Shown: positions 1-6,409, counted from the stretch's first letter. The stretch: DNA of 7,791 bases from Reyranella sp. (GCA_030681635.1 JAUXRT010000091.1:1-7791); one strand, 5' to 3'. Numbers and translations: made by a program. Notes: a model not told the origin generated them from the letters alone.

Positions 1-1
1 T

Positions 2-37
2 TCCGTCGTGGTGCCGAAGCCGGCCTGGAAGCCTTAG
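2..37 (+). CDS. Probable C-terminal end of an ABC substrate-binding protein (partial)
   Basis: Only about eleven codons and a TAG stop (35-37) are visible. Reading frame 2 gives the tail SVVVPKPAWKP, a basic, proline-rich ending of the sort that closes many periplasmic Liv-type substrate-binding proteins. In this family a livK-type gene commonly lies just upstream of livH, which is the main reason for the call. The stop is 71 bases before the livH start, and a strong hairpin sits between them. A competing reading in frame 1 stays open to a TGA at 100-102, so the identity of this tail is uncertain. The sequence left of the window would settle it. Confidence 0.35.
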   Translation, partial: SVVVPKPAWKP

Positions 38-52
38 TCGATTCAATCGTGC

Positions 53-77
53 GGGCGGACGCAGCTGGCGTCCGCCC
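53..77 (+). terminator. Perfect 10-bp intergenic hairpin before livH
   Basis: Bases 53-62 (GGGCGGACGC) are the exact reverse complement of 68-77 (GCGTCCGCCC), with a five-base loop AGCTG. The stem is almost all G:C. It is followed by CATCCTTCG rather than a run of T, so a classical intrinsic terminator is not convincing. Its place between a likely binding-protein stop and the first permease gene suggests a partial terminator or an mRNA 3'-end stabiliser. Such an element would let the binding protein be made in excess of the membrane subunits, as is known for several binding-protein-dependent importers. The structure is visible; the role is inferred. Confidence 0.6.
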
Positions 78-108
78 CATCCTTCGTCCTGCGTACGGGT
101 GATCGGCG

Positions 109-981
109 ATGCTGCTCGAAGTGACGCTCTCCGGCGAGACGCTGGGCGGCATGTATGCGCTGGTCGCCATGGGGCTGACGCTGCAGTACGGCGTCGCCCG
201 CATCATGAACCTTTCTTACGGCGAACTCCTGATCGCCGCCGCCTTCGCCGCCTTCTGGTTCTATTCGGGCCTGGCGCTCAATCCGCTGCTCGGCCTGATC
301 ATCGTGCCGCCGCTGGCCTTTGCCGCCAGCTACGCCGTCTACCGCTACCTGCTGCAGCCGCTGGTGCGCCGCGCCAAGTCGCGCGACCAGCTCGAGGTCG
401 ACAGCATCCTGGCCACCTTCGGGCTGCTGTTCGTGATCCAGGGCGTCATGCTGGCGCTGTTCGGCGGCGCCTACTACAGCTACTCCTTCCTCTCGGTGCC
501 GCTGCAGTTCGCCGGCGCCACCGTGGCCGCCAACCGCCTGCTGGCGCTGGTGCTGGCCGTTGTGATCGGCCTCGGCCTTTATCTCGGCCTCACCCGCACG
601 CGGCTCGGCACCGCCGTCCGCGCCGTCGCGGTCGATCCGGTGGCGGCCCAGCTTGTCGCCATCGACGTGCGGACCGCCTCGGCGCTGGCCTTTGCGATGG
701 GCGGCGCGCTGGTGGCGGCGGCCGGCGTGCTGGTCTCGATGTTCCTGACCTTCAACGCCAATCTCGGCGTCGTGTTCACCCTGAAGGCGCTGATCGTCGT
801 CATCATGGGCGGCGTCGGCAATCTCCTGGGCGCACTGATCGCCGGGCTGATCCTGGGGCTGACGGAGACCTACGTCGCCACCTTCATCGATCCCGGCCTG
901 ACCTTGGCTGCGACCTACGCCATCTTCCTGATCGTGCTCCTGGTGCGGCCGCAGGGCCTGCTCGGCAGGGCCAACCGGTGA
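109..981 (+). CDS. livH: Branched-chain amino acid-type ABC transporter permease LivH
   Basis: This is a 290-residue inner-membrane permease, the usual LivH length. It forms the translocation path with LivM for a Liv/HAAT-family importer. The N-terminus (MLLEVTLSGETLGGMYALVA, then MGLTLQYGVARIMNLSYGE) matches the family's opening helix and its NxxxGE motif. Hydrophobic stretches lie at about 10-30, 38-56, 60-85, 97-120, 145-162, 190-215, 225-250 and 265-282. The cytoplasmic coupling loop, which contacts the ATPases, is recognisable at 163-187 (TRLGTAVRAVAVDP...). The glycine-rich block MGGVGNLLGALIAG at 233-246 is a family hallmark. ATG 109 is chosen because it starts exactly at the conserved N-terminus; the ribosome site before it is weak. 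The stop overlaps the livM GTG. The transported substrate cannot be told, because this family also carries amides, urea and aromatic acids. Confidence 0.93.
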   Translation: MLLEVTLSGETLGGMYALVAMGLTLQYGVARIMNLSYGELLIAAAFAAFWFYSGLALNPLLGLIIVPPLAFAASYAVYRYLLQPLVRRAKSRDQLEVDSILATFGLLFVIQGVMLALFGGAYYSYSFLSVPLQFAGATVAANRLLALVLAVVIGLGLYLGLTRTRLGTAVRAVAVDPVAAQLVAIDVRTASALAFAMGGALVAAAGVLVSMFLTFNANLGVVFTLKALIVVIMGGVGNLLGALIAGLILGLTETYVATFIDPGLTLAATYAIFLIVLLVRPQGLLGRANR

Positions 982-1895
982 CGGCGCAGGACGCGCTCCG
1001 CGCGGCGGGCGTCGCGGCGGCCATTGCCGGCCTCGCCTCGGTGCCGCTGCTGCTGGGCGACTACGGGCTGTCGCTGGCCATCAACATCGTGAGCTACACC
1101 GTGCTGGCGACCGCCTGGAGCCTGTTCTCCGGCCCGACGCGCTATGTGTCGCTGGCCACCGTCGCCTTCTTCGGCATCGGTGCCTACACCACGGCGGTGT
1201 TCGCCGAGACGCTGGCCTGGCCGCTGGTGCTGCTGATCGCGGCCGGCGTCGGCATCCTGGTGGCGGGTATCGTCGGCCTCTCGACGCTGCGGCTCTCCGG
1301 CGTCTATTTCGTCATCTTCACCCTGGGCCTGGCCGAGCTCGTGCGCCAGCTCGTGACCTGGTTCGAGGTCAACAAGACGCGGACGCTGGGCCGCTACGTC
1401 TTCACCGACATCACCGCCGCCCAGATCTACTGGCAGCTTCTGGCGCTGGCCGTGCTGGTCTTCGCGGCCGGATTCCTGATCGGCCGGTCGAGGCTCGGGC
1501 TGGCGTTGCGCGCCATCGGCGACGACGAGACGGTGGCCCGCCATTCGGGCATCGACGCGACCCGGGCCAAGGTGGCGCTGTTCGTGCTCAGCACCGTGTT
1601 CATGACCTTGACCGGCGCGATCATGGCGCCGCGCTGGACCTACATCGACCCCGCCATCGCCTTCAATCCGGTGATCTCCTTCACCGTCCTGATCATGGCC
1701 CTGCTGGGCGGCGTCCACCGCCTCTACGGGCCGGTGATGGGCGTGGTGCCGCTGGCGCTGCTGTTCGAGTTCCTGCTGGCGCGCTTCCCCAACCATTTCA
1801 GCATCATGGTCGGGCTGGTCTTCATCCTCATCGTCTACGCCATCCCGCGCGGCATCGTGGGGTTGGTGGAACAGACCTTGGGACGGCGGGCATGA
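978..1895 (+). CDS. livM: Branched-chain amino acid-type ABC transporter permease LivM
   Basis: This is the second permease subunit, 305 residues from a GTG start. GTG 978 is preferred because it overlaps the livH TGA (GTGA), has AGGG at 967-970 seven bases upstream, and begins just before the first hydrophobic helix. The same frame stays open further upstream, but that part is out of frame with livH and has no membrane character. Family marks are YVSLATVAFFGIGAYTT (56-72), corresponding to the usual SLGxAAFFGIGAY block, the ATPase-coupling loop SRLGLALRAIGDDETVARHSGID (171-193) and LLGGVHRLYGPVMG (242-255). Hydrophobic segments span most of 12-125 and 150-295. The GGxG tract has H instead of the second glycine in the loop. 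The stop overlaps the livG ATG (ATGA), indicating translational coupling. Confidence 0.92.
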   Translation: MTAQDALRAAGVAAAIAGLASVPLLLGDYGLSLAINIVSYTVLATAWSLFSGPTRYVSLATVAFFGIGAYTTAVFAETLAWPLVLLIAAGVGILVAGIVGLSTLRLSGVYFVIFTLGLAELVRQLVTWFEVNKTRTLGRYVFTDITAAQIYWQLLALAVLVFAAGFLIGRSRLGLALRAIGDDETVARHSGIDATRAKVALFVLSTVFMTLTGAIMAPRWTYIDPAIAFNPVISFTVLIMALLGGVHRLYGPVMGVVPLALLFEFLLARFPNHFSIMVGLVFILIVYAIPRGIVGLVEQTLGRRA

Positions 1896-2620
1896 GCGGC
1901 CTGCTCGAAGTCGAGGGCCTGACGCGGCGCTTCGGCGGGTTGGTGGCCGTCGATGGCCTCAGCTTTTCCATTGCCGCCGGCGAGATCGTGGGACTGCTGG
2001 GGCCCAACGGCTCGGGCAAGACGACGGTGCTCAACCTGCTGTCGGGCGCCTTGCGTCCCGATCTCGGCAGCATCGCGCTCCACGGCCAAGCGATCGCCGG
2101 CAAGCCGGCGCATCGCATCGCTCGGCTGGGCGTCGCCCGCACGTTCCAGATCGTGCGGCCGCTGGCCTCCTTCACCTGCCACGACAACGTCCTGACCGGC
2201 CTCGCCTTCGGCAAGCGGCGCGCCTGGGGCGCCCAGGCCCGCGCCGATGCCGATGCGCTGCTCGACCGGGTCGGGCTGGCGCGCGCGCGCGACGCCTTGC
2301 CGGGCGAGCTCACTTACATTGACCAGAAGCGGCTGGAACTCGCCCGCGCGCTGGCGTTGCAGCCCGACCTTCTGCTGCTCGACGAATGGCTGGCCGGACT
2401 CAATCCGACGGAACTGGACCAGGGCATCGCGCTCATCCAGTCGCTGCGCGGGCAGGGCATCACCATCCTGCTGGTCGAGCACGTCATGGACGCCATCCGC
2501 TCTCTCTGTGACCGCTGCCTGGTGATGAACACCGGCCGGCTGATCGCCTCGGGCCTGCCGGGCGAGGTCCTGGCCGATCCCGAGGTGATCCGCGCCTATC
2601 TCGGGGACGACGATGCCTGA
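1892..2620 (+). CDS. livG: Liv-type ABC transporter ATP-binding protein LivG, with degenerate signature motif
   Basis: This 242-residue cytoplasmic ATPase subunit powers import together with LivF. Walker A is GPNGSGKT at 37-44, the Q-loop glutamine is Q86 in RTFQIVRP, Walker B ends in D164 E165, and the switch histidine is H197 in LLVEHVMD. The signature is unusual: where LivG normally has L(S/A)YGQQ, this protein has LTYIDQ at 140-145, losing the central glycine. The residue after Walker B is W166 instead of proline. From memory, a recognised LivG-like subgroup has comparable degenerate signatures of the type LTxxxRKRLELARAL with LLLDE(V/W)xAGL, so this is probably a lineage trait and not decay. 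The C-terminus VIRAYLGDDDA is typical. It overlaps livM by four bases and livF by eight. Confidence 0.92.
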   Translation: MSGLLEVEGLTRRFGGLVAVDGLSFSIAAGEIVGLLGPNGSGKTTVLNLLSGALRPDLGSIALHGQAIAGKPAHRIARLGVARTFQIVRPLASFTCHDNVLTGLAFGKRRAWGAQARADADALLDRVGLARARDALPGELTYIDQKRLELARALALQPDLLLLDEWLAGLNPTELDQGIALIQSLRGQGITILLVEHVMDAIRSLCDRCLVMNTGRLIASGLPGEVLADPEVIRAYLGDDDA

Positions 2621-3347
2621 GATGGTGAGACTCGAAGTGGCGGGCCTCTCGGTGCGTTACGGCCAGCATCGCGCCGTCGACGACGTGGCGCTCACCGTGG
2701 CGGCGGGCGAGATCGTGGTCATCCTGGGCGCCAACGGCGCCGGAAAATCCTCGCTGCTGAAGGCCGTGGCCGGCCTGCAGCCGCCGGACGGGCGGGCGCA
2801 GGTGACGCTGGCGGGCCGCCCGCTCGCTGGCCTGCCGGCCCATGCCATCGTCGAGGCGGGGCTGGCACTGGTGCCGGAGGGGCGCGGGATTTTTGGCGAG
2901 CTGACGGTGCGGGAGAACCTGCTGCTGGGCGCCTTTGCGCGCCGGGCGCGGGCGGACGAGGACCGCAACCGCGCGCGCGTGCTGGCGCTCTTCCCGCGCC
3001 TGGCCGAGCGGCTGGAGCAGACGGCGCGCACGATGAGCGGCGGCGAGCAGCAGATGGTGGCGATCGGCCGGGCGCTGATGTCGGCGCCCGAGGTGCTGCT
3101 GCTCGACGAGCCCTCGCTCGGCCTGTCGCCGCTGCTCTGCGGCGAGCTGTTCCGCGCCCTCGAACGGATCCGCGGCGATGGCATCTCGGTGCTGTTGGTC
3201 GAGCAGAATGCAAAGCGCAGCCTGGCCATCGCCGATCGCGGCTACCTGATCGAGAATGGCCGCATCGTGGGCGCCGGCCGGGCGGCCGATCTTGCGCGCG
3301 ATCCGGCAGTGCAACGCGCCTATCTCGGCGGCGCAAGGCGGGCATAG
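2613..3347 (+). CDS. livF: Liv-type ABC transporter ATP-binding protein LivF
   Basis: This 244-residue second ATPase subunit has Walker A GANGAGKS at 39-46. The LivF-specific VPEGRGIF, where glutamate replaces the Q-loop glutamine, lies at 88-95. The signature MSGGEQQ is at 141-147 and Walker B LLLDEPSLGLSP ends its core at D165 E166. The switch position is Q198 in LLVEQNA, which is normal for LivF and means this subunit has no switch histidine. The tail AVQRAYLGG is standard. ATG 2613 lies inside the livG stop region (eight-base overlap). ATG 2622, three codons later, is a possible alternative, but 2613 has the better GGGGACG upstream. The TAG stop touches the ATG of the next gene, so the SDR is very likely cotranscribed. 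Confidence 0.94.
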   Translation: MPEMVRLEVAGLSVRYGQHRAVDDVALTVAAGEIVVILGANGAGKSSLLKAVAGLQPPDGRAQVTLAGRPLAGLPAHAIVEAGLALVPEGRGIFGELTVRENLLLGAFARRARADEDRNRARVLALFPRLAERLEQTARTMSGGEQQMVAIGRALMSAPEVLLLDEPSLGLSPLLCGELFRALERIRGDGISVLLVEQNAKRSLAIADRGYLIENGRIVGAGRAADLARDPAVQRAYLGGARRA

Positions 3348-4106
3348 ATGGGCATCCTCGACGGCAAGACCTGCATCGTGACCGGCGCGGCCGGCAGCCT
3401 TGGCCTCGCCAGCGCGCGGCGCTTCACCGAGGAGGGCGCCCGGGTCATGCTGGTCGATCGCGACCGCGCCGCGCTCGATGCCGCCCTGAAGGCGCTTCCC
3501 GAGGGACGTGCCACCGCCATGCTGGCCGATGTCGCGGATGCCCGGGAGACGGCCGCTTACGTGAATGCCACGGTGGCGCGCTGGGGCCCGATCGACGTGC
3601 TGTTCAGCAATGCCGGCATCAGCGGCGTCATCCGGCCCGTGACCGACTATCCCGAGGATGTGTTCGACGCGGTGATGGCGGTGAACCTCAAGGGCTCCTT
3701 CCTCGCCTGCAAGTACGGGCTGCCGGGGATGCGCGACGGTGGCAGCATCATCATGACCTCAAGCGTCGTGGGCGTGACCAGCGATCCCGGCATCGCGGCC
3801 TATGCCGCCTCCAAGCACGGGCTGATCGGGCTCATGCGCACCGTCGCCAAGGAAGTGGCGTCGCGGCGCATCAGGGTCAACGTCGTGGCGCCGGGCCCGA
3901 TCGACAACGACTTCCAGCGCACCGTCGAGAGCGGTCTCACGCAGGCGCTCGGCACCGACGCCGGCAAATTCCTCGACTCGGTGATCCCGCTCGGCCGTCA
4001 CGCCAAGGCGGAAGAGGTCGCTGAATCGGTGCTGTTCCTCGCCTCGGACCGCAGCGCCTTCACCACCGGAAGCGTGCTGATGGCCGACGGCGGCATGCAC
4101 GTCTGA
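3348..4106 (+). CDS. Classical short-chain dehydrogenase/reductase (SDR)
   Basis: This 252-residue protein has a Rossmann fold of the FabG-like classical SDR type and probably oxidises an alcohol or reduces a ketone. The cofactor motif TGAAGSLG is at 12-19. D37 at the end of the second strand (MLVDRDR) favours NAD(H) over NADP(H). NAG is at 88-90, and the catalytic residues are N113, S139, Y152 and K156 (YAASK). The PGP turn and the C-terminal FTTGSVLMADGGMHV are canonical. The ATG directly follows the livF stop, and AAGG at 3335-3338 lies nine bases upstream, so it should be translated from the transporter message. The cupin follows after 21 bases. The neighbours suggest it acts on the imported compound or a derivative, but SDR substrates cannot be predicted from sequence at this level. 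Confidence 0.9.
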   Translation: MGILDGKTCIVTGAAGSLGLASARRFTEEGARVMLVDRDRAALDAALKALPEGRATAMLADVADARETAAYVNATVARWGPIDVLFSNAGISGVIRPVTDYPEDVFDAVMAVNLKGSFLACKYGLPGMRDGGSIIMTSSVVGVTSDPGIAAYAASKHGLIGLMRTVAKEVASRRIRVNVVAPGPIDNDFQRTVESGLTQALGTDAGKFLDSVIPLGRHAKAEEVAESVLFLASDRSAFTTGSVLMADGGMHV

Positions 4107-4116
4107 AAAAAGAAAC

Positions 4117-4122
4117 AGGAGG
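4117..4122 (+). promoter_or_regulatory. Strong Shine-Dalgarno for the cupin gene
   Basis: AGGAGG is a full anti-16S match five bases before ATG 4128. It follows an A-rich stretch just after the SDR stop. It is far stronger than the sites before the other genes of the operon, so the cupin may be made in larger amounts than the transporter subunits. Confidence 0.85.
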
Positions 4123-4127
4123 AAGGG

Positions 4128-4643
4128 ATGGAATTCTGGCGCGACCTAAAACCGATCGAGAAGGTCTTTCAGGCCGATGCGCTGCCGGAGGTCTATATGG
4201 CCAACGCGGCGACCGACGACGAGCGTTACTACGTGCCCTTCACGGAGACCGTGTCATCGCGGCCGCTCTGGATCTCGCCCAGCCAGAACAAATGGTGCGA
4301 CATCCTGATGGCCAAGAGCGCCGGCCTCGTGAACCGCCACTATCATCCGCACGAGGTCTTCGCCTACACGATCTCGGGCAAGTGGGGCTATCTTGAGCAC
4401 GACTGGACGGCGACGGCCGGCGACTTCATCTACGAGACCCCGGGCGAGGCCCATACGCTGGTCGCCTACGACCATCCCGATCCCATGAAGGTCTTCTTCA
4501 TCGTCACCGGGCCGCTGGTTTGGCTCGACGAAAAGGGTGAGCCCGAGGGCTATTTCGACGTCCATCAGTACATCGCGCTCTGCAAGGCCCACTACGACAA
4601 GGTCGGCCTGGGCGCTGCCGCCATCGACAAGCTCTACCGCTGA
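4128..4643 (+). CDS. Cupin of the 2,4'-dihydroxyacetophenone dioxygenase family
   Basis: This 171-residue single-domain cupin resembles the 2,4'-dihydroxyacetophenone dioxygenase family and related ChrR-like cupins. That reference enzyme is a non-haem iron protein that cleaves a C-C bond of a hydroxyketone to yield a carboxylic acid and formate. The first cupin motif is RHYHPHEVFAYTISGKWGYLEHDW (split here as residues 70-82 and 83-93). H71 and H73 are likely metal ligands, with H75 and E76 nearby. The second motif, GDFIYETPGEAHTL (98-111), supplies H109. Strands such as KVFFIVTGPLVWLD (121-134) complete the barrel. The protein is probably cytoplasmic, as no signal peptide is seen. Being next to an SDR that could make a ketone, a cleavage role is attractive, but other functions (isomerase, quercetinase-like, metal sensor) are possible. 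Confidence 0.8.
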   Translation: MEFWRDLKPIEKVFQADALPEVYMANAATDDERYYVPFTETVSSRPLWISPSQNKWCDILMAKSAGLVNRHYHPHEVFAYTISGKWGYLEHDWTATAGDFIYETPGEAHTLVAYDHPDPMKVFFIVTGPLVWLDEKGEPEGYFDVHQYIALCKAHYDKVGLGAAAIDKLYR

Positions 4644-4656
4644 AAGCGCGTTTCGT

Positions 4657-4690
4657 CGGGAGAACATGAGGTCTTCTCATGAGATACCCG
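4657..4690 (+). promoter_or_regulatory. Nested inverted repeat in the spacer before the CmcJ-like gene
   Basis: The inner arms CATGAG (4665-4670) and CTCATG (4676-4681) are perfect reverse complements around GTCTT. The outer arms CGGG (4657-4660) and CCCG (4687-4690) pair as well, leaving a small internal loop (AGAA against AGATA). An alternative pairing of GAGAA (4660-4664) with TTCTC (4674-4678) excludes the inner stem. The element lies 14 bases after the cupin stop and about 60 bases before the preferred ATG of the next gene. It could be a leader structure, an operator or a processing site. No T run follows, so it is not a clear terminator. Between here and 4752 I see nothing else convincing. 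Confidence 0.4.
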
Positions 4691-4752
4691 CCCTTGAACG
4701 CGCTATGCCCGGTACGATGTTAGTGGGGCAGGTACCAGTTGCGGGTGCGATC

Positions 4753-5610
4753 ATGTCGAACGTCCGACCTCTCGAGCCGACCATCGTGAACCGTCCGCCC
4801 TTGGCCCCCTGGGTCGAGGCGCCGGTCCAGTACCTCGCCGACCTCAGCATCAAGCCGGTCACCTACAATCCGCCCAACGGTACCGGCGTGCCGCGCCGGA
4901 TCGGCAACTACCGCGACTTTCTCGTCCGCATTCACGATGCCCGGCCGATCGCCCGCGATCTCTCGCTCGACCGCCAGGCGTTCATCCTGACGCACCACGA
5001 CACCGCCGTGCGCGACTTCTACGACACGGAGGAGGTGCGGACGACTTACGAGCCCGAGGTCGAGGCGCTGATCAAGCGCGAGACTGGTGCCGCGAAGGTC
5101 GTGGTGTTCGACCACACCGTGCGCACCGCCGACCGCGCCGTCGAGCGCGGCCTGCGCGCCCCGGTGCGCAGCGTGCACAACGACTACACCGAGAAATCGG
5201 GTCCGCAGCGCGTGCGCGATCTGCTGTCGCCCGGGGAAGCCGAGATGCGGCTCACGAAGCGCTTCGCCGAGTACAATGTGTGGCGCAACATCGCCCCGGA
5301 GCCGATCGAGATGTCACCGCTGGGCTTCGTCGATGCCGAGAGCATCGCGCCGCGCGACCTCGCGATCTGCGACCTCATCTATGCCGACCGCACCGGCGAG
5401 ATCTATCTCGGCGTCCAGAACGCCGACCACCGCTGGTATTATTTCCCGAAGATGACGCGGGACGAGGCGATCCTGATCAAGTGCTACGACTCCATGAAGG
5501 ATGGCCGTGCGCGCTTCTCGCTGCACTCGGCGTTCGACGACCCGACCTCGCCCGCCAATCCCAAGCCGCGGCAGAGCATCGAGACCCGGGCGTTCGCGTT
5601 CTTCGATTAG
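4753..5610 (+). CDS. CmcJ/NvfI-family non-haem iron oxygenase
   Basis: This 285-residue protein matches the CmcJ/NvfI family (also annotated as GA4 desaturase or methyltransferase-like), whose studied members are Fe(II)/2-oxoglutarate-dependent oxygenases. Blocks seen are VQYLADLSIKPVTYNPP (25-41), the IHDAR motif (60-64), FYDTEEVRTTYEPEVEALI (89-107) and VVVFDHTVR (116-124). Next come VHNDYTEKSGPQRVRDLL (141-158), NVWRNI (175-180) and DLIYADRTGEIYLGVQNADHRWYYFP (207-232, in two parts). LIKCYDS and DGRARFSLHSAFDDP close the protein. Likely iron ligands are H142, D144 and H226; R252 or R254 may bind the 2-oxoglutarate carboxylate. ATG 4753 is chosen because family similarity begins soon after it. 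In-frame ATGs at 4666 (better GGGAG site), 4705 and 4717 would add unconserved residues. The substrate is unknown. It may be a separate transcript from the liv operon. Confidence 0.85.
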   Translation: MSNVRPLEPTIVNRPPLAPWVEAPVQYLADLSIKPVTYNPPNGTGVPRRIGNYRDFLVRIHDARPIARDLSLDRQAFILTHHDTAVRDFYDTEEVRTTYEPEVEALIKRETGAAKVVVFDHTVRTADRAVERGLRAPVRSVHNDYTEKSGPQRVRDLLSPGEAEMRLTKRFAEYNVWRNIAPEPIEMSPLGFVDAESIAPRDLAICDLIYADRTGEIYLGVQNADHRWYYFPKMTRDEAILIKCYDSMKDGRARFSLHSAFDDPTSPANPKPRQSIETRAFAFFD

Positions 5611-5654
5611 GCGCGTTCACACGCGCCGGCAGGCGGCAGCGCGTTCATACGCGC
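5610..5654. repeat. Two tandem 16-bp hairpin repeats between convergent genes
   Basis: GCGCGTTCACACGCGC at 5611-5626 recurs at 5639-5654 with one change (C to T in the loop), a 28-base period. Each copy is itself an inverted repeat: GCGCGT, a four-base loop, ACGCGC. The first copy gains a seventh pair using the last base of the upstream stop codon (5610) and C5627. They fill most of the 71-base space between a plus-strand and a minus-strand stop codon. A bidirectional, T-poor terminator or 3'-end stabiliser is the simplest reading; a member of a small dispersed palindromic repeat family is another. The rest of 5655-5681 shows nothing notable. Confidence 0.65.
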
Positions 5655-5681
5655 GAGAGCCTGCACAGTTCCAGTGGCGCA

Positions 5682-6401
5682 CTAACTCAGCGCGATCGCC
5701 TCGAGGTGCTCGGCCAGCTCCTCGGCATTGCTGAAGAAGGGCGAGTGGCCGCATTCCATCGTCAGGACCTTGCACGGCGTCAGCTTGACCATCGTCCGTT
5801 GCAGGTTGATGCGGATGGCATTGTCGTGCGTGCACTCGATGTACCAGCGCGGCACCGAGCCGAAGCGATCCTCGGTCAGCGTCACCGGCGTGGTCGAGAT
5901 GACGAGCGGCTGCGGCCGCAAGCGCTCCATGGCGCGGTAACGGTCCTCCGGCGAGACATCGGCATAGAACAGCGTCGGCAACTTGTCGCGAGCGAAGCTG
6001 TAGGTCAGCCCATCCGGACTGACCTGGCGAGACAGGCGGAACATGGCATCGGGCTCGAGGCCGGTCATGTCCTTGCCGCACTTGCCGGAGGTCGGCAGCA
6101 GGGCGCAAAGGTAGACCAGCGCCTTGAGCTTGCGCCGGCGCGCCTCGGCGAGCTGGCAGATGGTGATGCCGCCCAACGAGTGGCCGACCAGCACCACCGG
6201 CTCGTCGATCTTGTCGAGCAGGCGCGACAGCTTCTCGACATTGTCGGCGAGCGTAACGTTGGCGGGCGGTGTCGAGTCCTTGCCGAGGCCCGGCAGGTCG
6301 GGTGCGCAAGCCTTGTGACCGTTTGCCTCGAGCAGCGGCACGACCTTTTCCCAGGACCAGCCGCCTGTGCACGCGCCGTGCACCAGCATGAACGTCGCCA
6401 T
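5682..6401 (-). CDS. Alpha/beta hydrolase (esterase-like)
   Basis: This 239-residue single-domain alpha/beta hydrolase is of the compact esterase/hydroxynitrile lyase-like type (AB hydrolase_6). The oxyanion-hole HG lies at 8-9 in FMLVHGACTGGWSW. The nucleophile elbow is GHSLGG at 73-78 with S75, the likely acid is D193 in ECTHDNAI, and the catalytic histidine is H219 in ECGHSPFFSNAEELA. The catalytic machinery therefore looks complete. There is no signal peptide, so it is probably cytoplasmic. The frame extends upstream into the neighbouring SDR, but ATG 6401 starts right at the first beta strand of the fold and follows the SDR stop by eight bases. The two genes are almost certainly cotranscribed. 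Substrates of this group range from esters to cyanohydrins, and none can be assigned. Confidence 0.9.
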   Translation of the reverse strand: MATFMLVHGACTGGWSWEKVVPLLEANGHKACAPDLPGLGKDSTPPANVTLADNVEKLSRLLDKIDEPVVLVGHSLGGITICQLAEARRRKLKALVYLCALLPTSGKCGKDMTGLEPDAMFRLSRQVSPDGLTYSFARDKLPTLFYADVSPEDRYRAMERLRPQPLVISTTPVTLTEDRFGSVPRWYIECTHDNAIRINLQRTMVKLTPCKVLTMECGHSPFFSNAEELAEHLEAIALS

Positions 6402-6409
6402 GATCGCGG

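Noticed and set aside
99..977. Long plus-strand open frame upstream of and in frame with livM
   Set aside because: It is an out-of-frame reading of livH, rich in Arg, Gly and Pro and lacking membrane helices. The real livM begins at GTG 978.
915..1796. 293-residue minus-strand open frame over livM
   Set aside because: Low-complexity composition (many His, Gln, Arg, Gly, Asp) typical of an antisense shadow in GC-rich DNA; livM on the plus strand is clearly coding.
2281..2290. GCGCGCGCGC dinucleotide run in livG
   Set aside because: It encodes ordinary Ala-Arg codons in GC-rich coding DNA and shows no sign of phase-variable function.
2484..3314. 276-residue minus-strand open frame over livG/livF
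   Set aside because: Antisense shadow of livF with no recognisable domain.
4694..4721. Possible promoter TTGAAC, 16 bases, GATGTT before the CmcJ-like gene
   Set aside because: The -35 matches four of six and the -10 only three of six positions; such matches are expected by chance, so it is not listed as a feature.
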